A DNA stretch of 64,000 nucleotides from Erythroxylum novogranatense. Taxonomy: Eukaryota > Streptophyta > Magnoliopsida > Malpighiales > Erythroxylaceae. The position numbers were made by a program, and so were the translations under genes. Positions 1-10,260 of the stretch are shown one piece after another. The stretch covers positions 55,196,063 through 55,260,062 of the forward strand of contig CM057233.1 of the NCBI GenBank assembly GCA_029891385.1, written 5' to 3'. Numbering within the stretch: the first letter of the stretch is position 1; every line of letters begins with the position of its first letter. The notes under the pieces are model-generated. The model was given only the letters and a program-made list of their open reading frames with translations. It searched no databases and was not told where the DNA came from.

Positions 1-1140
1 CGAAAAGCACAATTATTCTCAGACACTACTGCAGACGCGAACTGATCCCGCCTCTTATCTCGCTCATATGTGGTTGCTAACCGGGTATTCTTCTGGGTCC
101 TGAAAAATAATTGCAAATTTTGGGTGAGTTTTGCGAACTCAGTGAGGTAACCATCATCGATGGTTCACTCAATTCATGCAACACCAAACGATCGGCCACG
201 ACATCTTGACCTCCTAACTTCTAATCTTCATATCTTTTAGATCTGAACTCCAAATTTTACAAACTTGGTACCGTTGGAAAGATAAAAGATAGCTCCATCA
301 TTTTAATGAAGGACTCAAAGATCAGATCGACTTCTAAAGCAGTCAAAAATTCACTCGAAGATGACTGATTGACAAGCTCCTCACAAAAAGTACCAAAATT
401 TGTAAACATCATAACTTTTCATCCCCTTAGCTAAAAATTCCAAATTTTATATCAATCAAAAGAGAAAAACAAATGCTACAACTTTTATGAACAACATGGA
501 AGCCAATTCCAGCTCTAACGAAATCAAATTCTCAAGCAAAGCCTCTGCCTACCTAAATTATTCTCAACAATAACCCAATCTTCCAATAGGCATAACTCCA
601 CATCCCCTTGGCTAAAAATTCCATACCATATAGAAATAGAAAGCTCAGACAATATATTACAATTCTCAAGAAGGACTTAGAACCAAATTCCATCTTTAAC
701 TAGGTCAAATCCTCCCATTAATGTGGCTGTCCTGTTAGGGAGTATTAAAATAGCACATGACCTAAACCATGTTCAAACTTTGAAAATGCATAACTTAAAA
801 TCCTTTTATCCACAATTAATATATTATACCTTATTAGAAAGATACAACAATCCTATATAACTTTCTAGAAGATCACTTGAGCCAATTTCACCCTTAATAG
901 TCCAAAATTAGCACCAGAACATAAAAAACACAACACCTATACACTTAGAGCCATTTGCACTCAAAGCACATTTTCAGCTGAATGACCACCTGAACATTAA
1001 CAATTCATAAATTTCAACGTACAAATAAAAAAAATTCATACTTAGTGGCATTATAAAGCTAACAAGTAAATCTTCAACTTTCATGAAGACTAATTCCACA
1101 AAATCAGTCTACTTTAGCCTAGAAAAATTTCCAAAGTTTC
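1..1140 (-). repeat. Long gypsy-type LTR fragment, minus orientation, cut by window start
   Basis: Positions about 85-170 are the reverse complement of about 22,575-22,650 inside the 3.9-kb solo LTR described below; both share the block around GAGTTCGCAAAACTCACCC. Downstream (about 200-1,130) come degenerate modules, each with a phrase like 'cataactttt..ctccaaattttac..ttggaaagataaaag..tttatgaa', also seen inverted in the solo LTRs at 15,005 and 19,093. Compared with the 3.9-kb LTR, roughly 1 kb between the two parts is missing, so this is a deleted or divergent relative. No coding capacity is recognised. The right boundary is approximate. Confidence 0.6.
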
Positions 1141-2120
1141 TGGTCTTCAATGTTAGACCCAATATCAGGACCCAAAGTGGATGGAAGCATGCTAATAAAG
1201 TGGCATTTTAAGTTTTTAAGACTTGAGATTGTTCATAGAGATCATACCCTTGTGGAAGGATATTTGAGCCAAACATTTTCTTCTATCTTTGTGTGCATCT
1301 TCTTATTTCATTCTTCTCCAGAACTTGTTTTAATTCTTACTTGAAGCTTAATGAACTGAATTTTTGCTGATATGATATAGGCGTTCTTTCTTAAACCCAT
1401 TTGCCTAAACACTGTCCCTTACACATTCATCCATTGCTAGCCCCTTTGAGCTTTACTGTTATGAGCATTTGCATTTATATTCTTAGATGATGTCAGTAGT
1501 CTGTGTTTAGTTATTAGCAGTAGTCTATGTTTTGTTATTAGTTCTCGAAAAAAAAGTGTTGAAAATGAAAAAATGTTAGTCTTGTGTATCCCGAAAAGGG
1601 ATAATAATGTGTTGTATCCCAAAAGGATTAGCATCTCAAATGAGATGAAAAAAATTCAATATGCAATTGTTAGTTTGAATTCTACTGATGACATCAGTTC
1701 ACATTTAGTGCATATGCTCATATTTTCTTTCTTATACTTCATCCATTCATTTAGCCTTCCATACATTACAACCCTCAAAGTCCTCTTGATCTTCAAAATG
1801 ATAGTTTTTGTGGTGGAAAAAATAGAATTGACATGCTTATGGTAGGAGGTGACTTAAGTAGATTGAGAGAAAATACCCTGAACAAGTGAGTGAATTTGAG
1901 CGTAAACACTATATCTTGAGAGTTTCTCTTTTGTTCAATCTCTTGTGCTTGAATTCTTTTAGTGTTTATTCTGTTAGCTTTCTTCTTATTTGCTGTGGTT
2001 GAATTCTGAGAAAGTAACTCGAGTCAAGTTCATTTTATTGTTTTGAGTATGGGTGCTATTTTCTTTTCCTCTTGTATTCTTTTTGACTCTGGTAAACTTT
2101 GTCTAGGAGTACAAAGGTCT
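1141..2120 (+). other. 3' non-coding region of an Athila-like Ty3/gypsy element
   Basis: AT-rich DNA without a convincing ORF. It is assigned by position because it leads directly into a G-rich polypurine tract of the kind that precedes Athila 3' LTRs, and because 'ccattgctagcccctttgagc' near 1,430 resembles the 3' region of such elements from memory of the family. The small ORFs here have no recognisable domain. The 5' limit against the preceding LTR fragment is uncertain. Confidence 0.45.
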
Positions 2121-2132
2121 AAGTGTGGGGGA
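2121..2132 (+). promoter_or_regulatory. Polypurine tract of Athila-like element
   Basis: AAGTGTGGGGGA lies immediately before a TG that can start an LTR at 2,135. Such tracts prime plus-strand DNA synthesis, and the 'ctaagtgtggggg' form is typical of Athila-type elements. Confidence 0.6.
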
Positions 2133-2134
2133 AT

Positions 2135-2872
2135 TGATTGAAATCAAGTTTATCATATAAATTGGCTACACTTTTATGGCTTTTAATGTACTTTTTGACT
2201 CTTGATTCATGATTTTGTGCTTAAATTAGTCCCTTACGGTGAGCTTATGCTTTATGCAATTTGTTAGTAAAATTGTGCAAATTGACATTGATTGCATTAT
2301 AATTTTTCTAAGGACAATTGATACTGCAAATTGTTATTTTATATTGCAGGAGAAAAAGGGGTCAAAAGGATGAGAAAGTCAATGATGCCGTGATTTAATC
2401 ACTCCGATCTGAAAGAACGCTCGTCATGACGAACAATTCTAGACACTGGGCTAACTAGACCCTCCATTCGCCGCAATAATTAATGGTATTTAATTTATTC
2501 GCCATGACGAGTGACCAAATTCATTCGTCAGGCGAACTCAAACTATTCGTCGCGGCGAATGTCGGGTAACCCGACCCAAAATAGAAATTTTGTCTCATTT
2601 ATGCGACCCACCACCCATCCTTTAAATATTGCGAATTAGGTTATCGAAGGGGCTTCACTTCGCACGAGAAAAACACAGAGAGACCGACGAGAGAAGATAG
2701 GAGAGAGGGACGAGCGAGAGAGAAAGAGAGGAGCGGTGGTCGTCGCCGCCTGTGGTTCCTCGGGGTTCCCAGGGAAGTCATTTTTAGTTCTTTTCTTTTG
2801 GTTGTTTTCGCAGGTGTCTTCCGCCGTGAGCAGCTATGGTTCGCCGCGAGTTGCGGTGTTCCCAGTTCTGAT
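2135..2872 (+). repeat. Athila-like 3' LTR, truncated at its right end
   Basis: The stretch starts TGATTGAAATC just after the polypurine tract. It contains a run of CpG-bearing 'cgtc/cgcgacgaa'-type motifs at about 2,405-2,570, a TATA-like TTTAAATATT at 2,621-2,630, then a GA-rich (GAGAGA) stretch expected of a transcribed leader. It breaks off at 2,872 where pol sequence of another element begins. No terminal CA or second LTR is seen, so the 3' part is missing. Confidence 0.55.
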
Positions 2873-2899
2873 GTGTGGACCGACCAACCCCTCAGGCAG
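2873..2899 (+). repeat. 27-bp copy of an RNase H segment at the chimera junction
   Basis: These 27 bases are identical to 3,501-3,527, where they encode the 'VWTDQPLRQ' part of the Tat RNase H domain. Here they sit out of place, between the broken Athila LTR and the Tat reverse transcriptase segment. This looks like filler DNA copied during a repair or template-switch event. Confidence 0.85.
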
Positions 2900-3680
2900 A
2901 GCACGTGGGAGATCTAAAAGAAGTCTTCCAAACCCTTGACAAATTTCAGATGAAGCTGAACCCGGAAAAGTGCGTCTTTGGTGTGGCATCTAGAAAATTC
3001 CTGGGATTCATGATTACTCAACGGGGGATTGAAGCTAATCTAGAGAAGATCGAAGCCATCGTCTAAATGCCTTCGCCACGATGCTTGAAAGAAGTACAAA
3101 TATTGACTGGTCGGATAGTCTCCCTGAGCAGATTCGTTTCCAGATTAGGGGATAAGTGCCTCCCATTTTTCAAAATTTTAAGGAAAGCAGATGTAACCCA
3201 GTTCCAGTGGCCGAAGGAATGTAAAAGAGCTTTCCAAAGACTTGAAGCAAGATTCCACAAGCCCACATTGCTCGCAGAGCCCGCTGAGGAGAAACCCTGA
3301 TTATCTATCTGGCGGTCACAAAGGGGGCAGTCAGCGCGGTTTTGGTTCGATCGGATGGTAAGGAGCAATTTCTGATCTATTACGTCAGCAAGATACTGAG
3401 TGGGCCAGAAACACGGTACACGCCCATAGAAAAGTTAGCTCTTTCCTTGATAATTGCGGCGCGAAAACTGAGACCGTATTTTCAAAGTCATACCATTGAG
3501 GTGTGGACCGACCAACCCCTCAGGCAGTGCCTTCAAAAGCCCGAAACCTCGGGTCGACTAACAAAATGGGTGATAGAGCTGGGGGAGTTCGACATACAAT
3601 ATAAACCTTGGACGACGATCAAGGCACAGGTGTTGGTAGACTTCATTGCAGAAATGAGCCAACCTAGCCCGCAGGGTGAG
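2900..3680 (+). pseudogene. Tat-lineage Ty3/gypsy pol: end of reverse transcriptase and RNase H
   Basis: The 5' part of the element (LTR, gag, protease, most of RT) is missing. What remains starts in the RT thumb: 'KEVFQTLDKFQMKLNPEKC' then 'FLGFMITQRGIEAN', a hallmark of gypsy RT just after the YVDD box. The RNase H domain follows with 'YYVSKILSGPETRYTPIEK' and 'WTDQPLRQCL'. An in-frame stop lies at about 3,064 and a frameshift near 3,297 ('ylavtkgavsavlvrsdg' continues in the new frame). The protein would copy element RNA and degrade it in the virus-like particle. As it stands it is a fossil. Confidence 0.85.
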
Positions 3681-4096
3681 CAATGCCCTGCCTGGAGCTT
3701 ATTCGTTGATGGGTCGTCCAATGCTGAGGGATGCGGAGCAGGAGTGGTATTGATTAGCCCGCATATGGAAGAAAAGGTGGAATACGCCCTTCAGAATACG
3801 AGACTTTGATAGCCGACCTCCAATTGGCTAAGGAAATGGAGGTGAAACATCTAAAGATATATAGCGATAGTCAAGTGGTGGTCGGCCAAATCACTGGACA
3901 GTATGAAGCCAAGGGGAACAATATGATCGAGTACCTGGAACTAGTAAAGCGGGAGTTAAGAAATTTCAAGCAGTACTTGATCAACAGGATAAAATGAGCT
4001 CAAAATGCTAAAGCGGATGCGCTCTCCAAATTGGCCTCCGATCGAGACGCCAAAAATAATGTTCTAGTCGAACGACTGGATCGCCCTAGCATTTAA
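3681..4096 (+). pseudogene. Second (archaeal-type) RNase H domain of the Tat pol
   Basis: After 'DFIAEM' and a linker, a second RNase H fold begins with 'WSLFVDGSSNAEGCGAGVVL' and continues after a frameshift near 3,803 with 'EYETLIADLQLAKEM', then 'IYSDSQVVVGQI'. The acidic residues of VDGS, the E of EYET and the D of YSDS fit the catalytic positions of this fold. A duplicated RNase H between the usual RNase H and integrase is characteristic of the Tat clade. A TGA-interrupted link (near 3,995) leads to 'NAKADALSKLAS', the tail before integrase. Confidence 0.8.
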
Positions 4097-4141
4097 AAAT
4101 CCAAGGAGGTTCTTGATGTAAATACTGGTCGATCTAGTTGG

Positions 4142-5365
4142 ATGGAACCGATTAGATGGTATCTCCTAGAGGGAACACAACTGGAAGAAACCTCAGAGGC
4201 CAAGAAATTGAGAATAAAGGCGGCTGAATACGCGATCATAAATGATGCCCTGTACAAGCGATCTTATGACTGGCCACTACTGCGATGCTTGAACAAAGAA
4301 GAGGAAAAACAAGCAATGGCCAAAGTCCACGAAGGAATGTGTGGCAACCACATAGGAGGTAGAATGTTAGCTCATAGGTTGATCAGACAGGGGTATTACT
4401 GGCCGACGATGAGGAAAGACTGCCAGGAGAAAGTCGACCGATGTGAGGCCTGCCAGAAAAATAGCAGCCTGTCTCACCAGCCGACCGAGAGGATGAAAAT
4501 TGTGAGTCATCCTATCCCTTTTGTTCAATGGGGAATGGATATACTGGGGCCCTTGCCTCTCGGTCCCGGAAAGAAGAAATTCCTGATAGTGGCAGTGGAG
4601 TACTTCACTAAATGGGTAGAAACGGAAGCGGTCGCTACAATTACCGAGCAGAAGGTGGAGAGTTTTGTAAAGAAAAATATACTAACTCGCTTCGGGATGC
4701 CTATGGTACTGGTTAAAGACAACGGTTGGTAGTTCGATAACGATAAGTTCAGAGATTTCTGCTACCAACTAAGGATAAGGCTGCAGTTGACCTCAGTAGC
4801 TCACCCCCAAAACAACGGTCTCGCGGAAAACACAAATAAAAAGATAATGAGTGCTCTTAAGAAGCGCCTAGACAGACGAAAGACTTGGGTGGAAGAGCTT
4901 GATGAAGTGTTGTGGGCGTACAAAACCACACCAAATGGAGCCACAGGGGAAACACCGTTCAGAATGACCTTTGGGGTAGAAGCCTTAGTTCCCGTAGAAG
5001 TGGTGTTGCACAACCAAAGGGTGTCGAACTATGATGAAGAGCGGAATAATGAAGCCCGCCGAGCCGAGCTTGTGCTTCTTAGTGAAGACAGGGACAAGGC
5101 AGCCGCTCGCTCGGAAGCCGTCAGGCAAAAAGTAACGAAGTTCTACAACAAAAGAGCAAAGCCGAGCGACGTAAAGGTCGGTGGGTACGTCCTGCGAAAG
5201 GCCGAAGCGGCTGGAAAACACCCTGGAAAGCTCAGACAGGCGTGGGAAGGACCCTACCAGGTTGTCAAGCAAGCCGGGCATGGCTCTTACATCCTACGCG
5301 ATGCAAATGGGAAAATTCTACCGAGGCCATGGAACTCTCGAAACCTGAAGGCGTTCTACCAGTAG
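4142..5365 (+). pseudogene. Tat-lineage integrase
   Basis: The zinc-binding part is readable: 'HEGMCGNHIGGRMLAHRL' then 'CEACQKN' (HHCC). The catalytic core has 'WGMDILGPLP' (first D), 'VKDNG' (second D, usually SDNG) and 'AENTNKK' (E). A TAG at 4,730-4,732, where the family has Gln in NG-x-QF, breaks the core. The frame is otherwise open from 4,787 to a natural-looking end at 5,365 ('ILPRPWNSRNLKAFYQ'), which matches the usual C-terminus of Tat polyproteins. It would insert element cDNA into chromosomes. It is probably inactive because of the stop and the loss of upstream pol. Confidence 0.85.
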
Positions 5366-5554
5366 ATAAGTTTTATTTTAGTTAATGTTTGTTCATTACT
5401 GTTTTTGTACAAAACCAGTGGGTACCTTTTTTCTGTCCCTACCAGACAGGTTTTTTAACGGCCCACGCCCTCATTATCGTTAATAAAGGGATTTTTGGAT
5501 TTCCTAGCAAGAAAAAATTTCATTATATTTCGCAAAGTGAAGAAAATCCCATCA
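5366..5554 (+). other. Tat 3' untranslated region before tandem array
   Basis: A spacer between the pol stop codon and the 64-bp array. It contains no domain-bearing ORF. Confidence 0.5.
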
Positions 5555-6420
5555 GCCATCGCTTGGCCTCAATATAGATCGACTACGGTCGGTCGGTTGC
5601 CAAGATAAGATCCTTGGGACCATCGCTCGACCTCGACACAGATCGAGTACGGTCGGTCGATCGCCAAGACAAGATCCTTGGGACCATCGCTCAGCCTCGA
5701 CACAGATCCACTACGGTCGGTTAGTCGCCAAGACAAGATCCTTGGGACCATCGCTCGGCCTGGACACAGATCGACTACGGTCGGTCGGTTGCCAAGACAA
5801 GATCCTTGGGACCATCGCTCTGCCTCGACACAGATCGACTACGGTCGATCAGTCGCCAAGACAAGATCCTTGGGACCATCGCTCTGCCTCGACACAGATG
5901 GACTACGGTCGGTCGGTCGCCAAGACAAGATCCTTGGGACCATCACTCGGCCTCGACACAGATCGACTACGGTCGGTCGGTCGCCAAGATAAGATCCTTG
6001 GGACCATCGCTCGACCTAGACACAGATCGACTACGGTCGGTCGGTCGCCAAGACAAGATCCTTGGGACCATCGCTCGGCCTCGACACAGATCGACTACAG
6101 TCGGTCGGTCGTCAAGACAAGATCCTTGGGACCATCGCTCGGGCTCGACACAGATCGACTACAGTCGGTCGGTCGGTCGCCAGGACAAGATCCTTGGGAC
6201 CATCGCTCGGGCTCGACACAAATTGACTACGGTCGGTCGGTCGCCAGGACAAGATCCTTGGGACCATTGTTCAGCCTCGCCTACCGATCGACCAAGTTGC
6301 CAAGACAAGATCCTTGGAATTGTCGATCGACCTCGCCATCGCTTGGCCGGGTCGCCAAGACAAGATCCTTGGGACCTCGGCTCGACCTCGACTATAAATC
6401 GACCTCGATGCTGGTCGGCC
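5555..6420 (+). repeat. Tandem array of about 13 units, 64-bp period, in the Tat 3' UTR
   Basis: The phrase 'agatccttgggaccatcgctc' recurs about every 64 bases (13 occurrences of GATCCTTGG, from about 5,609 to about 6,367). Each unit includes 'gatcgactacggtcggtcgg' and 'cctcgacaca'. Units in the middle differ by a few bases, and the last two or three are more diverged and shortened. Because 64 is not a multiple of 3, the long ORFs seen across the array arise from low stop density and are not genes. Variable tandem arrays between pol and the 3' LTR are known for Tat/Ogre elements and can seed satellites. Confidence 0.95.
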
Positions 6421-6561
6421 ATGAGCAACTTGATCAAATCCCACTATAGATCGAAAATAAAGAACATAAACACGGAAAATGACTTCGAAAAAATGAAGGA
6501 CAAAAATAAAGATTTTCACTTCTTTGAATTCGTCCTGACCACAAGCCCTACCAGGTGAGCT

Positions 6562-8701
6562 CTAAAAGTCAGCAGAAGGAGAAGTTTCAGAAGTCGGCGG
6601 ATGCACAAGAGAAGCCTTAAAAATTGACGGAACAATCGGGGTGGGAGCAGGGTCTAAGGGAGCAACCGAAGGAATATCCTCATGAGAAAGCTCTTCCTCT
6701 TTAGAGCTAAGTTCCAGCTCTTCATTCGGAACAAGGTTCCGCTCTCCCTCGGCCCTTTTTTTCATATCTTCCAAAGAAAGGCCGAGGGCTGCGGGAAGAA
6801 GCGACCCGGCGTACTCTTCAAAGGAAGGACACTCCGACCCCTGAGAAACGTGAAACTCGTGGCACTTCTTCAGGAGCGAGAGGGCTAAATCACAGGCAAG
6901 CTCTAAACACTCCTCATTCAGAAACCGCCTCTTCCACCGCTTGATCGCTTCTACCCGCTGCTTCTTAATAGAGCCCCACACCTTCTGCAATATGTCCTCG
7001 GCTCTATTCCTGCCCTCCACCGGGGCATGACAATCCTCGAGGTACTTCTTACTAAGCTCTCGCTCCTTCTCCACCGTCCTCTTCAGCTTGTCATTCGCCG
7101 CAACCAGCTGGCTCCTCTCCTCCTCTCCCGTGGTCAGTTGAGCCTTCAGGACGCCCATCGCATCCTCCCGGGATTTCTTCTCCTCCTCCAAGGAAGAGTT
7201 TTGAGCCTGAAAGAGGTCTCTCTCGTCCTTCACCCTTGAAAGCTCATCCTTCATAGCCTTCATCTACTCATGGAGGTCCTGGACTTCCCGGTCCAGAGCC
7301 TCCAGACGCTGCAGCACTGCGAAGGACATCACTGCGCTCCGTATACCGCAGCGAACGAGTTGAGACCCCAACTCCATTACTCTTCTTGTCGATAATCTGC
7401 TCGTCCGCAGGGGGAGTAATCCTCTCGGTAATATAGCGGGACACTTCTAGGTCCCCGATCGAGGCAGTTTTGGCCAGCTTGATTGCAGACTCCCATTGCC
7501 TGGCGTTAGTCGCTCTTCCTTTCCCCTTTCCTTTCTTCTCCTTCTCTTTCACGCCTTGACTTGGCGGGCCGGACGGTAGATCACCAAGCCGGATCAATCT
7601 CTTCCTCTTAAGAGGAGGCTCCACTTCCTCCTCCTCTTCCTCAACCAAAACCGCTCAGCCCGAGCTAGCTTGTACGATCGGCAATGACGCCGACACGACA
7701 GAACGACGTTCAACAGGCGGAGGGGCCGACGACGTTATGGGATGGCCTAGCTCCACTGGCAAAGCAACGCCTTCTCCAGTCTTCGCCTCTTGCGTCTTTT
7801 TCCCTTATCCGGCCTGCTTCCTGGATTTAGAGGATTGGGAGGGCCCAGTGAAATCTTCTATCCTCACCATGGCTGCACAGCAACAAAACAAGTCAGAAAA
7901 AGAAACCAATAATAAAAAATGCAGTAAGTAATTCGATCACGAGGGCCCAACCAGACGGGGCGGTCTCCTCTCCTAGCCCGCTAATTTGTGGCGGAGGGAC
8001 GAGTAAAAAGGAATCGACCGAGACCCCTCCGTAATACCCCGCAATGAGCGGAGCGAAATCGTATCGATCGAGCTGCTTTATGCGCCCAACCACCTCCTAC
8101 TCTTCCATACTAAGAGACACGCTCGATGTGTCGTTCCGTTGCTCGGCCAAAGGATACCTCCATGGCCGGCACTCGAAGGAGGATCCTGGGGGTTTCACAA
8201 AGAAGTACTTAGTTTTCCAAGAAGAGACTTTCGAATCTGTACCGGCTGAGCGATATCGGGCGTCCGTCTCAACCTCAAAAAGTGACGCAAAATGCCAACA
8301 GAGGGCGAATGACCGAATTGATGGCACAGCAACGCCAAACCATTAATAAACCTCCAGCTATTCGGAGGAATTTGGTTCGACATCAGCTGATAGGCCATGC
8401 ACACCTCGTCGACGATCGGGGCGTATGGAAGCCTCATACCACCAACCGAGAAAAAACTATCAGAAACGGCGAAATATCCACTCAAGTTGCTATGGATTCG
8501 CTCGTTCCCCAGGGCCAGCCGGGGTCCCCAGGACTTGGGGATGTTATATCTAAGTACTGACCGATTCAACTCCCCCACGGTCATCGTCGATTCATTTCTC
8601 GGCGGCGCCTCCACAACCAACCCATCCTTCCTTTCTCTCGTCGATATTTCTTCAACACCTTCTACCATACTTCTAGAACTGGCTGTCGACATGCTTACCA
8701 A
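6562..8701 (-). pseudogene. Antisense accessory ORF of the Tat element (plant 'gypsy-type transposon' domain plus coiled coil)
   Basis: It reads opposite to pol. The N-terminal part (8,701 to about 8,220) contains 'YFAVSDSFFSVGGMRLPYAP' and 'SNQIPPNSWRFINGLALLC', resembling the plant family known as putative gypsy-type transposon protein (Pfam Transposase_28, from memory). After a frameshift near 8,250-8,290 it continues with 'SWKTKYFFVKPPG' (to about 8,100), then 'DRYDFAPLIAGYYGGVSVDS' (to about 7,940). Further on are an acidic/basic linker with a nuclear-signal-like 'KRKRLIRL' (7,268-7,648) and a long Glu/Lys-rich coiled coil (6,562-7,263), ending in a TAG. The region around 7,650-7,890 may hold an intron. 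Antisense accessory genes between pol and the 3' LTR are described for Tat relatives such as Grande; the function is unknown. The frame is broken here. Confidence 0.7.
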
Positions 8702-8902
8702 GAAGAGAACTTTTGAAAAGAAAAACTTTAGAGGAGGAGATGAAGAAAAGGGGTGTACCTATTTAGTGAATGGAGAGGGGGAAATCGAACGACGGTTGAA
8801 GGAAATTTCCGGGAACTGAGAGCATGAAAGAGAAAATGAAAGCAGATCGGAAGCAAGAACGAAACAAACGTGAAGAAAACCAAACAGTTTGTCGATCCTG
8901 AG

Positions 8903-8910
8903 CATTTATA
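8903..8910 (-). promoter_or_regulatory. TATA-like box upstream of the antisense ORF
   Basis: TATAAATG on the minus strand lies about 200 bases upstream of the antisense ATG at 8,701, in a GC-richer setting. It is well placed to drive an independent antisense transcript, but this is inferred from position only. Confidence 0.45.
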
Positions 8911-9452
8911 AGGAAACGGTCGAATAAGCGATTCAATCAAAGCGCGACGTGTGGAGAAAATTTGAGCTATGCTTAGACACGCGGCATAATCCGAGCCAAG
9001 GAGAATTAGGGTTGTTCGAAATCTGGAGCGGCACGACAGTTGAAAGGATGTATGGGACAGCTGCACAACAGTTACAAGGACGATACACTTCAGATTCTGA
9101 AAGCTGTCAGAGGGCACGCGCCGTCAAATAATAAATGATGACCACTCGATTTGCTTTGGCGCGAGCTAATGATGACCACTCGATTTACTTTGGCGCGAGC
9201 TATCGCGTAATAAGTGCCGATGTCAATCGGTTGGGGCACTCAGTCGACCGATCCCAATATGAGCAGTCATGCACCGCCCGTCGATATCCGATCGATCGGG
9301 CCTACCCCGAGTTGTCCCATGAACGAGCTACAATGCCAATATCTGACCGATCAACTACCTCATGAGCTGTCTTACGGACGAGCTATAAGATAGAAGACGA
9401 GCAACAAAATCCTAACATACTCCTTCGACCCTTCTCTTCGCTCGGACTCGAT
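8911..9452. other. Spacer between antisense promoter and 3' LTR of the Tat element
   Basis: No protein domain is recognised. It holds a 34-bp duplication (separate entry) and scattered 'gaccgatc/cgatcgg' phrases reminiscent of the 64-bp array. Confidence 0.4.
9134..9201. repeat. 34-bp tandem duplication
   Basis: 'aatgatgaccactcgattt' with its continuation to 'gcgcgagct' occurs twice head to tail with a 34-base period and one base change (g/a). Confidence 0.9.
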
Positions 9453-9464
9453 GAGTAGGGGACT
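9453..9464 (+). promoter_or_regulatory. Probable polypurine tract of the Tat element
   Basis: GAGTAGGGGACT lies just before the region that behaves as a 3' LTR. It is short and only moderately convincing. Confidence 0.4.
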
Positions 9465-9914
9465 TATGGTCGGGTCAGTCATGCTGGGCCCGCACCCAGT
9501 CATAACAATCCGTGGGCCGATTGGTCCGTTCTTCAAATATCAGTCTTATACCTATGTCAAGCCTAGGTCCAATCCATGGTCTCCTTGGCCCATTCGCAGG
9601 TGAGAGTCTCCTATGCATACGTAAAGACTTAAACCTAGTTATTGCTCCGTATATAAGGTATAATTCTACCATTACAGAGGTACGTAATCATAACCTAGTT
9701 TTCTCTGCATACAGCAATCTCACCTTCACCAAAAAAGACTGACTTGAGCATCAGAGGGGCTTATCGGGAAACAACCCCCGACGTGCCTTCCTTGTTTTGC
9801 AGGAACCTTCAAGCCGAAGTTCTTGCAAGAACCAACCAACTCCATGGATCCAAACGGCAACGTTCAGTTCCGCCAGAATCCAGCAGAACCAACACCCAAT
9901 AAACAAAAAGTAGT
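9465..9914 (+). repeat. 3' LTR of the Tat element
   Basis: The region holds TATATAAG at 9,650-9,657. About 90 bases later comes 'ctgacttgagcatcagaggg' with an 'acaacccccgac' block and 'tttgcaggaacc', an arrangement typical of the R/U5 part of Tat LTRs. Exact ends are not certain: the left end is set by the purine tract, and the right end is masked because copia G starts at 9,920. No 5' LTR partner exists in the window. Confidence 0.6.
9650..9657 (+). promoter_or_regulatory. TATA box of the Tat LTR
   Basis: TATATAAG in the LTR, upstream of the conserved 'ctgacttgagc' block. Confidence 0.55.
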
Positions 9915-9919
9915 CATGG

Positions 9920-10246
9920 TGTAAGATATTTCGTGGCCATGTGAGTTATGGATTTGAGTCTATCAGGAAGAGCCCAAGATCATGGTTGTTACATTTCAAA
10001 GAGTTGGAATTAAAAGGGTCTTAGACTCTTTCCCTCTCTCCTTACTGATAACCCAAATGACATCTAGTTTGGTGATTTTCTTATGTTTTAGAAAATCATT
10101 AAAGAAGTTTTCTGAACCTTTGAGAAAACCAATTTTTGACAGAAGCATAATGGTAGAGAGGGAATAAACTTTTGATCAAGAACATCAAAAGACATGGATT
10201 CACGTTTGTTTACAATGTTATTCATCGATCCTGTTTTTTTATAATA
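9920..10246 (+). repeat. 5' LTR of copia G
   Basis: The start TGTAAGATATTTCGTGGCC and most of the following 327 bases align by eye with 53,341-53,669, including 'gtgagttatggatt', 'agagcccaagatcatgg' and the end 'ttttttataata'. Differences are frequent, which suggests age. Confidence 0.9.
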
Positions 10247-10248
10247 AT

Positions 10249-10260
10249 TGGTATCAGAGA
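10249..10260 (+). promoter_or_regulatory. Primer-binding site of copia G (initiator-Met tRNA type)
   Basis: TGGTATCAGAGA directly follows the 5' LTR and matches the complement of the 3' end of plant initiator tRNA-Met, the usual copia primer. Confidence 0.85.

Noticed and set aside
5678..6558. ORFs of 104-250 codons across the 64-bp array
   Set aside because: They follow the repeat in several frames at once, the period is not a multiple of three, and there is no domain. They are artefacts of a stop-poor repeat.
8397..8819. A 140-codon plus-strand ORF
   Set aside because: It is the shadow of the antisense accessory ORF, whose minus-strand translation has the recognisable domain.
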